Shown: positions 44,851-54,159 of the stretch, piece after piece
How the letters are laid out: each line of letters starts with the position of its first letter
How positions within the stretch are numbered: the stretch's first letter is position 1
Assembly (NCBI RefSeq): GCF_900089075.1
Contig: NZ_LT593747.1
Span: 509,238 to 573,237 of the forward strand
Origin: Vaginella massiliensis
GTDB lineage: Bacteria; Bacteroidota; Bacteroidia; Flavobacteriales; Weeksellaceae
DNA: 64,000 nt
Direction: 5' to 3'
Program-made: the position numbers and the translations under genes
The notes under the pieces: model-generated
The model's database searches: none
Told to the model about the DNA's origin: nothing
What the model saw: the letters and a program-made list of their open reading frames with translations, nothing else

Positions 44851-46035
44851 ATGAAAACCCTATTTCGTCTCATCTTAAGAGAATTCAAATTATTTTTTAC
44901 AGATCCCGTACTGCCCATCCTTTTTTTGGGTGCCCCGATAATGTACGGTATACTCATAGGAAATGTTTATAAAAAAGGGAGTGTAACCGATTTACCCATC
45001 CTAGTAGTAGATGAAGACAACACAACCACCAGTCATCGAATAATCGATATGCTCAACGAAAACGAATCGGTAAGAGTTGCAGAAGTTTTGCCCACAACAT
45101 TCGATACTAAAAACAAGGCTTTAGAATTAGGTGCTGACGTGGTTTTAGTTATCCCCAGAAATTTTCAGTCAGATTTACAACAAAAAAAATTACCCGAGAT
45201 TGTCTATTTTGTAGACGGATCCAATACCCTCACCTCGAACACTGCAGCCATTGCCATAACCACCGTACTCTCTACCTTGAAAGCGGGCATCACCATAGAA
45301 ACCATGCGAAAACAAGGCGTGCCAGAATATCAAGCAAGCCAAAATTACGAGCCTTTCAAAACGACCATGATAAAGCAAAATATACGAAGCGGAAATTACC
45401 TCTACTTCATGCTGCCAGGCGTTTTACTTACCGTATTGCAACAGGTTTTGCTCTTGGGTTTGGCGCTTTCGTTTGCAGCAGAATTCGAGCGTGGAACTTT
45501 CTCAGAACTCATTAGTCAGACTGCCAATCCTTTGAGTCTTATTTTTGTAAAAATATTTCCCTATATCTTCATGTCGATATTTATTTTCATCCTCTATTAT
45601 TTTTATGGAGTATGGTACGATATGAAATTAGACGCAAGTTTTTGGCCGTTTTTCTGGAGTTCAATCGTGTTTATTTTAGCGGTTTGTTTTTTAGGAATTT
45701 TGGTGAGTATCGTTTTGCCCACCCAACTCAAAGCCACAGAAGTGCTCATGGTTGTGGCAACCCCAAGTTTTATTCTGAGTGGTTTTACCTGGCCCATGAG
45801 TCAGATGCCCGCGTGGATACAAACCATTGCCGACACTATTCCGCTGACCCATTACCTGAAAATTTTCAGAATATTATTCATAACAAAAGGCGATCCCAAA
45901 CTCATCCATCAATCTTTGCTATATTTAGGCATTATTGCTACAATTTGCTTTGTCTTATCTTTGCTTATATTGAGTATAAAAATAAGGAAGGCAAGAAAAA
46001 CCCTTTTAGCTCAAAAAAAAGAAACCCAATCATAA
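44851..46035 (+). CDS. ABC-2 type transporter permease
   Basis: A 394-residue inner-membrane protein of the YhgE/YbhR-like ABC-2 type: one helix near the N-terminus (ITDPVLPILFLGAPI region), a large periplasmic domain, then five helices (LPGVLLTVLQQVLLLGLALS, IFPYIFMSIFIFILYYFYG, FFWSSIVFILAVCFLGILV, TPSFILSGFTWPMSQMP, LGIIATICFVLSLLIL). It should export a drug or lipid via the TolC-HlyD pair. No dedicated ATPase gene follows in the operon; the next gene, 18 bases on, is an ABC-F protein, which lacks membrane partners as a rule. Confidence 0.88.
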   Translation: MKTLFRLILREFKLFFTDPVLPILFLGAPIMYGILIGNVYKKGSVTDLPILVVDEDNTTTSHRIIDMLNENESVRVAEVLPTTFDTKNKALELGADVVLVIPRNFQSDLQQKKLPEIVYFVDGSNTLTSNTAAIAITTVLSTLKAGITIETMRKQGVPEYQASQNYEPFKTTMIKQNIRSGNYLYFMLPGVLLTVLQQVLLLGLALSFAAEFERGTFSELISQTANPLSLIFVKIFPYIFMSIFIFILYYFYGVWYDMKLDASFWPFFWSSIVFILAVCFLGILVSIVLPTQLKATEVLMVVATPSFILSGFTWPMSQMPAWIQTIADTIPLTHYLKIFRILFITKGDPKLIHQSLLYLGIIATICFVLSLLILSIKIRKARKTLLAQKKETQS

Positions 46036-46053
46036 ATTAGAGGCACAAAAATA

Positions 46054-47937
46054 ATGAATTTTCTGACGGTAGAAAATCTGACCAAAACCTACGGCATTCG
46101 AACCTTATTCAACCAAGTGAGTTTTCATGTAAACGAAGGCGATCAGATTGCTTTTGTTGCGAAAAATGGTAGCGGAAAATCTACGCTCCTCAATATCATA
46201 GTTGGCTTAGAAACCGCCGACGAAGGCGAAGTACGAGTTGGCAAAGATGTAAAAATCTTGATGTTGGACCAATCCGATGATTTCGACAATGATTTACTTG
46301 CAGAAGAATACATTTTCAATCACTCGAACGAGGTATTGGATTTGGTGCATCGGTACGATGAAATGATCATGAATGACCCTTCGAATCCGCAATTGATGGA
46401 CCTAATGACTCAGATGGATTTGATGGATGCTTGGAAAGTAGAACCCGTTATCAAAGAAATTTTATCAAAACTGAAAATTGATTTTCTTCATCAAAAAATA
46501 GGAAAACTCTCGGGCGGTCAGCGCAAACGAATTTCGTTGGCAAAATTTCTAATCGATTTGAGTTTCGAGAGTGGTTATGTACTGCTCATCCTCGACGAGC
46601 CCACCAACCATTTGGACATCGAAATGGTAGAATGGCTCGAATATTTTTTGAACAAAGAAAACAAAACCCTTATTCTGGTAACACACGATCGGTATTTTTT
46701 AGATGCAATTTGCAACAAGATATTAGAGCTAGAAGACCAGACTCTCTACGTGCATTCGGGTAATTACGAAACCTATGTTACCAACAAAGCATTGCGCATA
46801 GAAAACGCCAATGCCAACATCGATAAAGCGAAAAATCTTTACCGAAAAGAAATCGAATGGATGCGCCGACAACCCAAAGCCAGAACCACCAAATCGAAAT
46901 CTAGAATCGATGCTTTCTACGAAACAGAAGAAGCCGCGAAACGAATAATTATCGATCAGAAAATAAAACTCGAAATGGTGATGACGCGACTTGGGCAAAA
47001 GATAATCGAGATGGAACACGTATTCAAAGCATTCGGCGAGAAGAAAATATTAGACGATTTTTCTTACATTTTTGCTCGAGGCGCGAAAATCGGTTTGGTC
47101 GGTAAAAACGGAGTCGGAAAAACCACCTTTCTCAAGATGCTAGAAGGCGAAATCGAACCAGATTCTGGTCGCATAGAACGAGGCGAAACGTTGAAAATAG
47201 GACACTTCAGACAAGATGGAATTTCGTTCATCGAAGAGCAGCGCGTCGTAGAATTTGTAAAAGACATTGCCGATTTTTTTCCTTTGGCAAATGGTAAGCA
47301 ATTGCGAGCAGAACAATTTTTAGAAATGTTCTTGTTCTCACCAGAACAACAGCATACGCCCATATCGAAACTGAGTGGTGGAGAGAAAAAACGCTTACAA
47401 TTGTTAGCAGTGCTCTACCCCAATCCAAACTTTTTGATTCTAGATGAGCCAACCAATGACCTCGATTTACCAACGCTCACGGTTTTAGAGAATTTTCTGA
47501 ATGAGTACCAGGGCTGTTTACTCATCGTGTCGCACGATCGCTATTTTATGGATAAGGTGGTAGATGAGCTGATGATATTCGAAGGCGACGGTAAAATAAC
47601 ACGGTATATGGGAACCTACACCGAATATTTTATCGAAAACAAAAACAAGCCAGCGACCGAAAGCAAAGAGAAAAAAACAAAAACCGAAGCTCAAAAAACA
47701 ATCGACACACCAGCTTCACAAGAAAACAAACCTCGTAAGTTAAGCTATAAAGAGCAACGAGAATTGGAGCTAATCAATGAATCGCTGCCCATTCTAGAAC
47801 AGCAAAAAGCAGAACTTACGGCTCAACTTTCCAACACAGCTTTGTCCTACGAAGAAGTAACAAAGATTAGTCAAAAATTAGAACAAATCATACAAGAATT
47901 AGATGAAAAAGAAATGCGCTGGTTAGAACTGAATTAG
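46054..47937 (+). CDS. ABC-F family ATPase (Uup-like)
   Basis: A 627-residue soluble tandem ABC ATPase with no membrane domain. The first domain has KNGSGKSTLL, LSGGQRKRISLAK and LILDEPTNHLD; the second GKNGVGKTTFLK, LSGGEKKRLQLL and LILDEPTNDLD. Between them lies the basic ABC-F linker (WMRRQPKARTTKSKSRIDAF), and a charged coiled coil closes the protein, as in Uup. ABC-F proteins act on ribosomes or DNA structures and not in transport. Gene order alone, 18 bases after a permease, would suggest a pump ATPase, but the domain content argues against it. Confidence 0.92.
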   Translation: MNFLTVENLTKTYGIRTLFNQVSFHVNEGDQIAFVAKNGSGKSTLLNIIVGLETADEGEVRVGKDVKILMLDQSDDFDNDLLAEEYIFNHSNEVLDLVHRYDEMIMNDPSNPQLMDLMTQMDLMDAWKVEPVIKEILSKLKIDFLHQKIGKLSGGQRKRISLAKFLIDLSFESGYVLLILDEPTNHLDIEMVEWLEYFLNKENKTLILVTHDRYFLDAICNKILELEDQTLYVHSGNYETYVTNKALRIENANANIDKAKNLYRKEIEWMRRQPKARTTKSKSRIDAFYETEEAAKRIIIDQKIKLEMVMTRLGQKIIEMEHVFKAFGEKKILDDFSYIFARGAKIGLVGKNGVGKTTFLKMLEGEIEPDSGRIERGETLKIGHFRQDGISFIEEQRVVEFVKDIADFFPLANGKQLRAEQFLEMFLFSPEQQHTPISKLSGGEKKRLQLLAVLYPNPNFLILDEPTNDLDLPTLTVLENFLNEYQGCLLIVSHDRYFMDKVVDELMIFEGDGKITRYMGTYTEYFIENKNKPATESKEKKTKTEAQKTIDTPASQENKPRKLSYKEQRELELINESLPILEQQKAELTAQLSNTALSYEEVTKISQKLEQIIQELDEKEMRWLELN

Positions 47938-48047
47938 TTCAACCGAAATTTATCCAATTGATTTTCAGCGAAATAATTTATTTATAAAAAAAAATCAATA
48001 AAACGATGTGACTTTTTTATAATATCGGTGTCATAAGTATAGAGTAA

Positions 48048-48620
48048 ATGGAAATCGATTCGAAGAATTTAACAGACATAACCGATCACGAGTTGATCAA
48101 AATGATTGTAGCGACCAAAGACCCCCAGGTTTTTGGTGTTCTATATGATCGTTATGCCGAGAAAGTATTTCATAAATGCATCGGTTTTGTAAGCAATACA
48201 GACGAAGCACAAGATCTGACACACGACATCTTTCTCAAACTCTATATAAAACTGAAAAGTTTTAATCACGAAGCGAAGTTCTCGACTTGGCTTTATACAT
48301 TGGTTTACAACCATTGTGTAAATTATTTACAACGAGAGCGAAAAAGCGACAAAGAGGAGTTATTTGACACTGAAAACTCAGAAGAACAAGAAGGTTATGA
48401 AGACATCGAAGATCAAGCAATTTACAACTTGAAATTCGAAAAACTTCAGCAAGCACTTGAAAAACTTGACGTGAACGATAAAATGATTTTATTGATGAAA
48501 TATCAAGACAATTTTTCTATAAAAGAAATTTGTCAAGCGTATGAATTATCTGAAAGTGCAGTAAAGATGCGACTCAATAGAGCAAAAACAAGACTGATAA
48601 GTATCTATAACAAAATCTAA
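48048..48620 (+). CDS. ECF-type RNA polymerase sigma factor
   Basis: A 190-residue sigma-70 family protein with region 2 (YDRYAEKVFHKCIGF...DEAQDLTHDIFLKLY) and region 4 (DKMILLMKYQDNFSIKEICQAYELSESAVKMRL), without region 3. An acidic linker joins the two. It is followed after 6 bases by a 65-residue protein and then a mechanosensitive-channel-like protein. No typical transmembrane anti-sigma factor with a zinc motif is encoded nearby, so control may differ from the usual ECF scheme. Target genes unknown. Confidence 0.9.
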   Translation: MEIDSKNLTDITDHELIKMIVATKDPQVFGVLYDRYAEKVFHKCIGFVSNTDEAQDLTHDIFLKLYIKLKSFNHEAKFSTWLYTLVYNHCVNYLQRERKSDKEELFDTENSEEQEGYEDIEDQAIYNLKFEKLQQALEKLDVNDKMILLMKYQDNFSIKEICQAYELSESAVKMRLNRAKTRLISIYNKI

Positions 48621-48626
48621 AACATC

Positions 48627-48824
48627 GTGGAAAATCCGTTCAAAGAAATTATCCAAAACGAAAAGTTATCAGATACTTTGAAACAAAAAGTTCTCGATGA
48701 CATCCATCTCATCAACCTATCGCTAAATATAGCCGAATTGTACATTGTGAAATTTCCTAAAGTTGCAAACGATTTTTTAGATCTTTCAGATTCCAAAAAA
48801 AATAAAAATAACAAGAAATCATAA
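48627..48824 (+). CDS. Small protein downstream of the sigma factor
   Basis: A 65-residue soluble protein with GTG start (MENPFKEIIQNEKLSDTLKQKVL). It is predicted all-helical with a very basic Asn/Lys tail (DSKKNKNNKKS). Spacing of 6 bases to the sigma gene and 6 to the channel gene says it is translated as part of the same operon. A role as a small regulator of the sigma factor is possible but not shown by any motif. Confidence 0.68.
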   Translation: MENPFKEIIQNEKLSDTLKQKVLDDIHLINLSLNIAELYIVKFPKVANDFLDLSDSKKNKNNKKS

Positions 48825-48830
48825 AGGATT

Positions 48831-49637
48831 ATGGATTTAGATTTACAAATACTGAATGAATTGAATCAGATTTTTATAGCTTACGCACCAAAATTCGTAG
48901 GCGGATTGATCTTTATTATCGCATGTTTTATCGTGTACAAATTGGTACTCTATATTGTGAAAAAGATTTTAAAAATTTCTAGATTAAATGCCCTCAACGG
49001 GAAACTCAACAACAACGATATTCTAAAAAAATCGAGCATAACGCTCAACCTCGAAAATATTATTTTAAAAGTTGTAAAATGGTTTCTCATCCTGATTATA
49101 TTAATTGTTGGAGCTGATTTTTTTGGACTGACGATCGTTTCACAACAGATTTCGAACCTTATCGCCTATCTACCACAATTGATCAGTGCAATCTTGATAT
49201 TCGTACTTGGTTTTTATTTTGCAAGTAAAATAAAAGACATGCTGCAAACCATCTTGAAATCGATGGATATCAAAGGTTCTAATATAATAAGCAACATCGC
49301 TTTTTATTTTATCATCATTTTTATCAGCATCACCGCGCTCAATCAAGCAGGCGTCAATACCGATATCATCACCAACAACCTGACCATTATTTTGGGAGCG
49401 ATTTTGCTCACCTTCACGATCGGTTTTGGTTTAGGATCGCGGAAAATCATACACCTTTTGTTATTAGGTTTTTATACCAATAAAAACTTTGCCGTAGGAC
49501 AACGAATCAAATACCGAGACGTAGAAGGAACAATTATAGCCATCAACAACATCACGCTAACCTTAAAAACAAAAAACGAAACCATACTTATTCCAATAGA
49601 AAAATTGAATAATGAAGAAATAACTATAGTAATATAA
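48831..49637 (+). CDS. Mechanosensitive ion channel-like membrane protein
   Basis: A 268-residue protein with about five hydrophobic helices. The repeated TM_helix-type pattern (LIAYLPQLISAILIFVLGFYFASKIKDML) is found in small-conductance mechanosensitive channels of Bacteroidota, and GLGSRKIIHLLLLGFYTNKNFAVGQRIKYRDVEGTI marks the beginning of the MscS beta domain. The cytoplasmic part is short, so it is a minimal form. It probably helps relieve osmotic stress, and co-transcription with an ECF sigma factor suggests an envelope-stress link. Confidence 0.82.
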   Translation: MDLDLQILNELNQIFIAYAPKFVGGLIFIIACFIVYKLVLYIVKKILKISRLNALNGKLNNNDILKKSSITLNLENIILKVVKWFLILIILIVGADFFGLTIVSQQISNLIAYLPQLISAILIFVLGFYFASKIKDMLQTILKSMDIKGSNIISNIAFYFIIIFISITALNQAGVNTDIITNNLTIILGAILLTFTIGFGLGSRKIIHLLLLGFYTNKNFAVGQRIKYRDVEGTIIAINNITLTLKTKNETILIPIEKLNNEEITIVI

Positions 49638-49786
49638 ATTGAGGTAATGATCTGAAAACTTCCTTTAAATCAAAAACTAAACCTATTAATCAACCAACAC
49701 CCAAATAAACCTTATCCTAACCAACCATCATTATATTACTCATAACATTTTTTCAAACCAACCAACTTAACTTAATTTTTTAGAAG

Positions 49787-49813
49787 GCGATAGAAAAATC
49801 TATCGCTTTTTTT
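49787..49813 (+). terminator. Terminator before rpsO
   Basis: A perfect 8-bp stem GCGATAGA / TCTATCGC with an AAAA loop, followed by eight T. It ends the sigma/channel operon. The 150 bases in front hold repeated AACCAACC-type words but no gene. Confidence 0.88.
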
Positions 49814-49821
49814 ATTTATTA

Positions 49822-49854
49822 TTGTATGATATTCAATAAATAGTTGTAAATTTG
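49822..49854 (+). promoter_or_regulatory. rpsO promoter candidate
   Basis: TTG at 49822-49824 and TAAATTTG at 49847-49854, 22 bases apart, resemble the flavobacterial TTG / TAnnTTTG pair. The ATG of rpsO follows 37 bases later. Confidence 0.6.
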
Positions 49855-49891
49855 CAACCGCATACATAATAATCATTTAAATAATATTGGA

Positions 49892-50161
49892 ATGTATTTA
49901 ACTAAAGAAGTAAAAAGCGAAATTTTCGCAAAACATGGAAAATCTGCTAACGATACAGGATCAGCAGAAGGTCAAGTAGCTTTGTTCACATACCGAATCA
50001 ACCACTTGACTCAACACCTAAAACAAAACAAAAAAGATTTCAACACCGAGAGATCTTTGGTAAAATTGGTAGGTAAGCGCAAAGCTTTATTGGATTATTT
50101 AAAGAAAAAGGATATCAACAGATACCGTGCAATTATTGCAGAATTAGGAATTCGTAAATAA
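49892..50161 (+). CDS. rpsO: 30S ribosomal protein S15
   Basis: An 89-residue S15, exactly the family length. The motifs GSAEGQVALFTYRINHLTQHLK and LVGKRKALLDYLKK..YRAIIAELGIRK are diagnostic. S15 binds the 16S rRNA central domain. Its position just before pnp is conserved in very many bacteria. Confidence 0.98.
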   Translation: MYLTKEVKSEIFAKHGKSANDTGSAEGQVALFTYRINHLTQHLKQNKKDFNTERSLVKLVGKRKALLDYLKKKDINRYRAIIAELGIRK

Positions 50162-50180
50162 TTCTTTCCAAAAAAAATTA

Positions 50181-50210
50181 AAAAAGGCAATTGTAAAATT
50201 GCCTTTTTTA
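50181..50210. terminator. Terminator after rpsO
   Basis: Stem AAAAAGGCAAT / ATTGCCTTTTT with a short loop, followed by T, 20 bases after the rpsO stop. It should separate most rpsO transcripts from pnp. Confidence 0.82.
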
Positions 50211-50250
50211 TTTATTAACATTACATTTATAGACTTATACATATATACAC

Positions 50251-50271
50251 GCTGAGGCAAACGGTCTCAGC
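50251..50271 (+). promoter_or_regulatory. Hairpin in the pnp leader
   Basis: GCTGAG at 50251-50256 pairs with CTCAGC at 50266-50271, with a 9-base loop, 31 bases before the pnp start. It lacks a T-tract, so it is not a terminator. A leader hairpin upstream of pnp is the target of RNase III autoregulation in enterobacteria; here that role is only a possibility. Confidence 0.5.
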
Positions 50272-50302
50272 ATTTTAGACGAATTTAATTTTTACAAGAC
50301 GA

Positions 50303-52486
50303 ATGATTCCACAAGCAATCACCGAGAAAATTACTCTTCAAGACGGAAGAGAAATCTCAATTGAAACTGGTAAATATGCTAAACAAGCAGACGGATCAGT
50401 CATCGTACGCATGGGCGACACCATGCTATTGGCAACAGTAGTTGCAAACCAAGAAGCAAATCCGGGAGTAGACTTCTTACCCCTAACCGTTGATTACCGC
50501 GAAAAATTTTATGCCGGCGGTAGAATCCCAGGAAATTTCTTTAGAAGAGAAGCAAAACCATCGGACGACGAGGTATTGACCATGCGTTTGGTAGACCGCG
50601 TATTACGCCCGATGTTTCCGGAAGATTTTCATGCCGAAGTTCAGGTGATGATCTCGCTCATCTCTTACGATAAAGATGTAATGCCAGAGGCTTTAGCAGG
50701 TTTGGCAGCTTCGGCAGCAATCGCCATCACCGATATACCTTTTACCCTTATTTCAGAAGCCCGAGTAATTCGACTAGATGGAAAATTGATGATTAATCCT
50801 TCTGTAGAACAATTGTCGCGAGCAGATTTGGACATCATGGTTGGTGCTTCTAAAGATTCTGTGGTAATGGTCGAAGGCGAAATGAACGAAATCTCTGAGC
50901 GCGAAATGTTAGAAGCAATACAGTTTGCCCACGAAGAGATCAAAAAACAAATTGCGGCACAAGAAAGTTTGGCAGAAAAAGTTGGAAAATCTTTCCCAAA
51001 ACGTGAATACAACCACGAAACACATGACGAAGAAATTCGTGCAAAAATTTGGGAATATGCCTATAATCGTTATTACGACATAGCCAAAACACCATCAGAA
51101 AAGCATGAAAGATCTGAAAAATTCAAAACTGTTGTAGATGAATTTTTAGCGCAATACGAAGAAGATTTAGAAGAATTAGAACGCGTTACACCATTGGCAC
51201 AGGTCTATTTTCATGATGTACAAAAAGAAGCTGTACGCCAATTGATTTTGAACGAAGGAGTTCGCCTAGATGGCCGCGATCCTAAAACCATTCGCCCAAT
51301 CTGGACAGAAGTAGATGTTTTGCCCGGATCGCACGGCTCTGCTGTATTTACACGTGGCGAAACTCAAGCCATGGCAGCCGTTACCTTAGGTTCTTCTAGA
51401 GATGCAAACGTGGTAGACGGCGTTGTCATGAATCACGAAGAACGCTTCTTTTTACATTACAACTTCCCTCCTTTCTCTACGGGCGAAGCGCGCCCTTTAA
51501 GAGGAACATCACGTCGAGAAGTGGGACACGGAAATTTGGCTCAAAGAGCTTTAACAAAAATGTTACCAGACGAAAATCCGTACGTAGTACGTTTGGTATC
51601 AGAGGTATTAGAATCGAACGGTTCTTCTTCTATGGCAACCGTGTGTGCTGGTACATTGGCATTGATGGACGCGGGTATCCCAATCAAAAAACCAGTTTCG
51701 GGGATTGCGATGGGATTAATTACCGACACCAAAACAGGCAAATGGAAGGTACTTTCTGACATTCTTGGCGACGAAGACCATTTGGGCGATATGGATTTTA
51801 AAGTAACTGGGACAAAAGACGGAATTACCGCTTGTCAAATGGACATCAAAGTGCAAGGTTTGTCAATGGAAATCATGGAAAAAGCGCTTGAACAAGCTCG
51901 TGACGGACGCTTGCATATCTTAGGTAAACTGACCGATACTCTTGCAGCTCCACGACCAGAATTGAAACCAAATGCGCCTAAAATTGCGCTAATGGAAATT
52001 CCAAAAGAATTCATTGGAGCAGTAATCGGACCTGGCGGAAAAATCATTCAAGAATTACAAAAAGAAACCGATACCGTAATCGTATTGACCGAAGAAGATG
52101 AGGTTGGACGAGTAGAAATCAATGGTGTGAATCAGGAAAACATCAACAAGGTTATCGAACGTATCAAACAAATTGCTTTTGTACCCGAAGTTGGATCATC
52201 GTACGAAGCATTCGTAAAATCTATAAAACCTTTTGGTGCTTTTGTAGAAATTTCAAAAGGAATCGAAGGATTGGTTCACATATCAGAAATTGAGCACAAA
52301 CGATTAGAAAAAGTAGAAGATGCTTTGAAAATTGGAGACAAAATTAAAGTAAAATTCTTGGGCTACGATGATAAGAAAAAAATGAAATTATCGCGTAAAG
52401 CTTTACTCCCAAAACCTGAGCGTACAGAAAAACCAAAAAAAGATGATGCGCCACCAAAAAGTGATCAAACGCCTACAAGCCACTAA
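50303..52486 (+). CDS. pnp: Polyribonucleotide nucleotidyltransferase (PNPase)
   Basis: A 727-residue PNPase with two RNase PH domains (catalytic part includes [12 protein letters not shown] and later [17 protein letters not shown]), a KH domain ([21 protein letters not shown]) and a C-terminal S1 domain ([23 protein letters not shown]). It degrades RNA 3'-5' with phosphate. A short Pro/Lys tail ([17 protein letters not shown]) follows S1. rpsO lies upstream and a terminator directly downstream. Confidence 0.98.
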   Translation: MIPQAITEKITLQDGREISIETGKYAKQADGSVIVRMGDTMLLATVVANQEANPGVDFLPLTVDYREKFYAGGRIPGNFFRREAKPSDDEVLTMRLVDRVLRPMFPEDFHAEVQVMISLISYDKDVMPEALAGLAASAAIAITDIPFTLISEARVIRLDGKLMINPSVEQLSRADLDIMVGASKDSVVMVEGEMNEISEREMLEAIQFAHEEIKKQIAAQESLAEKVGKSFPKREYNHETHDEEIRAKIWEYAYNRYYDIAKTPSEKHERSEKFKTVVDEFLAQYEEDLEELERVTPLAQVYFHDVQKEAVRQLILNEGVRLDGRDPKTIRPIWTEVDVLPGSHGSAVFTRGETQAMAAVTLGSSRDANVVDGVVMNHEERFFLHYNFPPFSTGEARPLRGTSRREVGHGNLAQRALTKMLPDENPYVVRLVSEVLESNGSSSMATVCAGTLALMDAGIPIKKPVSGIAMGLITDTKTGKWKVLSDILGDEDHLGDMDFKVTGTKDGITACQMDIKVQGLSMEIMEKALEQARDGRLHILGKLTDTLAAPRPELKPNAPKIALMEIPKEFIGAVIGPGGKIIQELQKETDTVIVLTEEDEVGRVEINGVNQENINKVIERIKQIAFVPEVGSSYEAFVKSIKPFGAFVEISKGIEGLVHISEIEHKRLEKVEDALKIGDKIKVKFLGYDDKKKMKLSRKALLPKPERTEKPKKDDAPPKSDQTPTSH

Positions 52487-52506
52487 CATCATTTTTGTAT
52501 AAAATC

Positions 52507-52532
52507 AACCTCTCATTCGAGAGGTTTTTTTA
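52507..52532 (+). terminator. Intrinsic terminator of pnp
   Basis: A perfect 8-bp stem AACCTCTC / GAGAGGTT with an ATTC loop and a T-run, 20 bases after the pnp stop. Confidence 0.92.
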
Positions 52533-52621
52533 TATTTAATATTTTAAAAAAATTAATCAGAATCGAATGGAAATTAGAAAAGATGTTTCCATCTGTAAAC
52601 TGATTGAATCCTTAGAATCAA

Positions 52622-53074
52622 ATGACAGAAACAAACATTCGAAAAGCAACCAAAGAAGATTGCCCTCGCCTATTAGAATTGATCAGAGAGTTAGCGTTGT
52701 ACGAAAAAGCAGCTGAGCAAGTCACGGTAAGCCTCGAAGAAATGGAAGCTGCCGGATTTGGAGAAACGCCAGTTTGGGAAGCATTTGTTTTAGAAAAAAA
52801 CAAAAAAATCATTGGTATGTCGCTTTTCTACACCCGATATTCAACTTGGAAAGGACGCCGATTGTACCTCGAAGACCTTATTGTAACAGCGTCTGAAAGA
52901 GGATTTGGTTACGGAAAAATGCTGTTGGATAAAACCATCGAACATGCCCGAACAAACAATTTTTCTGGTATGATGTGGCAAGTACTCGACTGGAATCAAA
53001 ATGCTATTGATTTTTATAAAAAATACGACACCCATTTCGACGAGGAATGGCTCAATGTTTCGATAAATTTTTAG
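52622..53074 (+). CDS. GNAT family N-acetyltransferase
   Basis: A 150-residue GNAT enzyme close in layout to diamine (spermidine/thialysine) acetyltransferases: TNIRKATKEDCPRLLELI at the start, LYLEDLIVTASERGFGYGKMLL with the acetyl-CoA pyrophosphate-binding G-x-G loop, and WNQNAIDFYKKYDTHF near the end. The amine substrate is not certain. It stands alone between pnp and the oxygenase gene. Confidence 0.9.
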   Translation: MTETNIRKATKEDCPRLLELIRELALYEKAAEQVTVSLEEMEAAGFGETPVWEAFVLEKNKKIIGMSLFYTRYSTWKGRRLYLEDLIVTASERGFGYGKMLLDKTIEHARTNNFSGMMWQVLDWNQNAIDFYKKYDTHFDEEWLNVSINF

Positions 53075-53129
53075 ACCACAACCCAAATAAAATCATCCCT
53101 TCATTTATCAGAGAATATCAATATTTCTT

Positions 53130-53137
53130 TAACTTTG
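53130..53137 (+). promoter_or_regulatory. -7 box of the oxygenase gene
   Basis: TAACTTTG matches TAnnTTTG exactly, 24 bases before the ATG at 53162. The TTG within it would open the frame at 53135; the box argues against that start. Confidence 0.6.
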
Positions 53138-53161
53138 TCTTACATTAATAATTACAAAAAA

Positions 53162-54112
53162 ATGCAAAACATTCCTAGTGTTGACTTGCGTGATTTCCTA
53201 TCGGATGACCCGGTACGTAAACAAAAATTTGTAAATGAAATCGGAAAAGCCTACGAAGAAATTGGATTCGTAGCACTCAAAGGGCATTTTCTAGATCAAA
53301 ATTTGGTCGATGCACTCTACAAAGAAGTGAGAGATTTTTTCAATCTTCCACTCGAAACCAAAACCAAATACGAAATCCCTGGGATTGGTGGACAACGCGG
53401 CTACGTATCTTTCGGAAAAGAATCTGCAAAAGGTCGTAATACAGGTGACTTGAAAGAATTTTGGCACACCGGACAATTTGTAGAAAACGATCCAAAATTA
53501 GAGGCAGAATATCCGCCAAATGTTACGGTAGAAGAATTGCCAAACTTCAATGAAGTGACCAAAAAAGTTTACCAAATGCTAGAAAAAACTGGTGTTTACG
53601 TTTTGCGTGCATTGGCTTTGTATCTCGGTTTGGATGAAATGTATTTTGATAAATATGTGAAAAACGGAAATTCTATCCTCCGACCAATCCATTATCCGCC
53701 AATTTTAGACGAACCAAAAGATGCGGTACGCGCTGCAGCTCACGGCGATATCAATTTGATTACCTTGCTCATGGGCGCACAAGGAAAAGGATTACAAGTG
53801 CAAAATCATGACGGCGAATGGATAGACGCCATTGCTGCTGATGACGAATTGGTGATCAATGTTGGGGATATGTTGTCTCGACACACCAACAACAAACTGA
53901 AATCGACCATACATCAAGTCGTAAACCCGCCAAGAGAACTGTGGGGAACTTCGCGTTTTTCTGTTCCATTTTTTATGCATCCGATAAGCGAAATGCCGTT
54001 GAATTGCTTAGAAAATTGTATCGATGAAGACCACCCAAAACAATTCGAAGATATTACTGCAGGTGAATTTCTCACCGAACGATTAATTGAATTAGGATTG
54101 ATAAAAAACTAA
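53162..54112 (+). CDS. Isopenicillin N synthase-like 2OG-Fe(II) oxygenase
   Basis: A 316-residue non-haem iron oxygenase. The iron triad is visible: HxD in AAHGDINLITLL and the distal His in KSTIHQVVNP; SRFSVPFF carries the RxS that binds 2-oxoglutarate's carboxylate. The N-terminal DIOX_N domain (IPSVDLRDFLSDDP..., FNLPLETKTKYE) is complete. The ATG at 53162 is chosen over a TTG inside the promoter box. Substrate unknown; despite the family name no beta-lactam pathway is present. Confidence 0.9.
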   Translation: MQNIPSVDLRDFLSDDPVRKQKFVNEIGKAYEEIGFVALKGHFLDQNLVDALYKEVRDFFNLPLETKTKYEIPGIGGQRGYVSFGKESAKGRNTGDLKEFWHTGQFVENDPKLEAEYPPNVTVEELPNFNEVTKKVYQMLEKTGVYVLRALALYLGLDEMYFDKYVKNGNSILRPIHYPPILDEPKDAVRAAAHGDINLITLLMGAQGKGLQVQNHDGEWIDAIAADDELVINVGDMLSRHTNNKLKSTIHQVVNPPRELWGTSRFSVPFFMHPISEMPLNCLENCIDEDHPKQFEDITAGEFLTERLIELGLIKN

Positions 54113-54139
54113 AAAAGACCGCTTTCGCGGTCTTTTTTT
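54107..54139. terminator. Bidirectional terminator
   Basis: Stem AGACCGC / GCGGTCT with a TTTC loop, flanked by A and T runs, lies between the convergent oxygenase and rhodanese genes and can serve both. Confidence 0.92.
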
Positions 54140-54159
54140 CTTAGTTATGAGGGATGGTT

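Noticed and set aside
46054-47937. The ABC-F protein as ATPase of the efflux operon
   Set aside because: It has the tandem ABC-F layout with linker and C-terminal coiled coil, which do not pair with membrane permeases as far as is known. Kept only as a low-interest possibility.
49640-49780. AACCAACC-type repeats before rpsO as a CRISPR or regulatory array
   Set aside because: Copies are short, irregularly spaced and have no spacers of constant length.
53162-54112. A beta-lactam antibiotic biosynthesis gene
   Set aside because: The isopenicillin N synthase name is only a family label; no peptide synthetase or other pathway gene is near.
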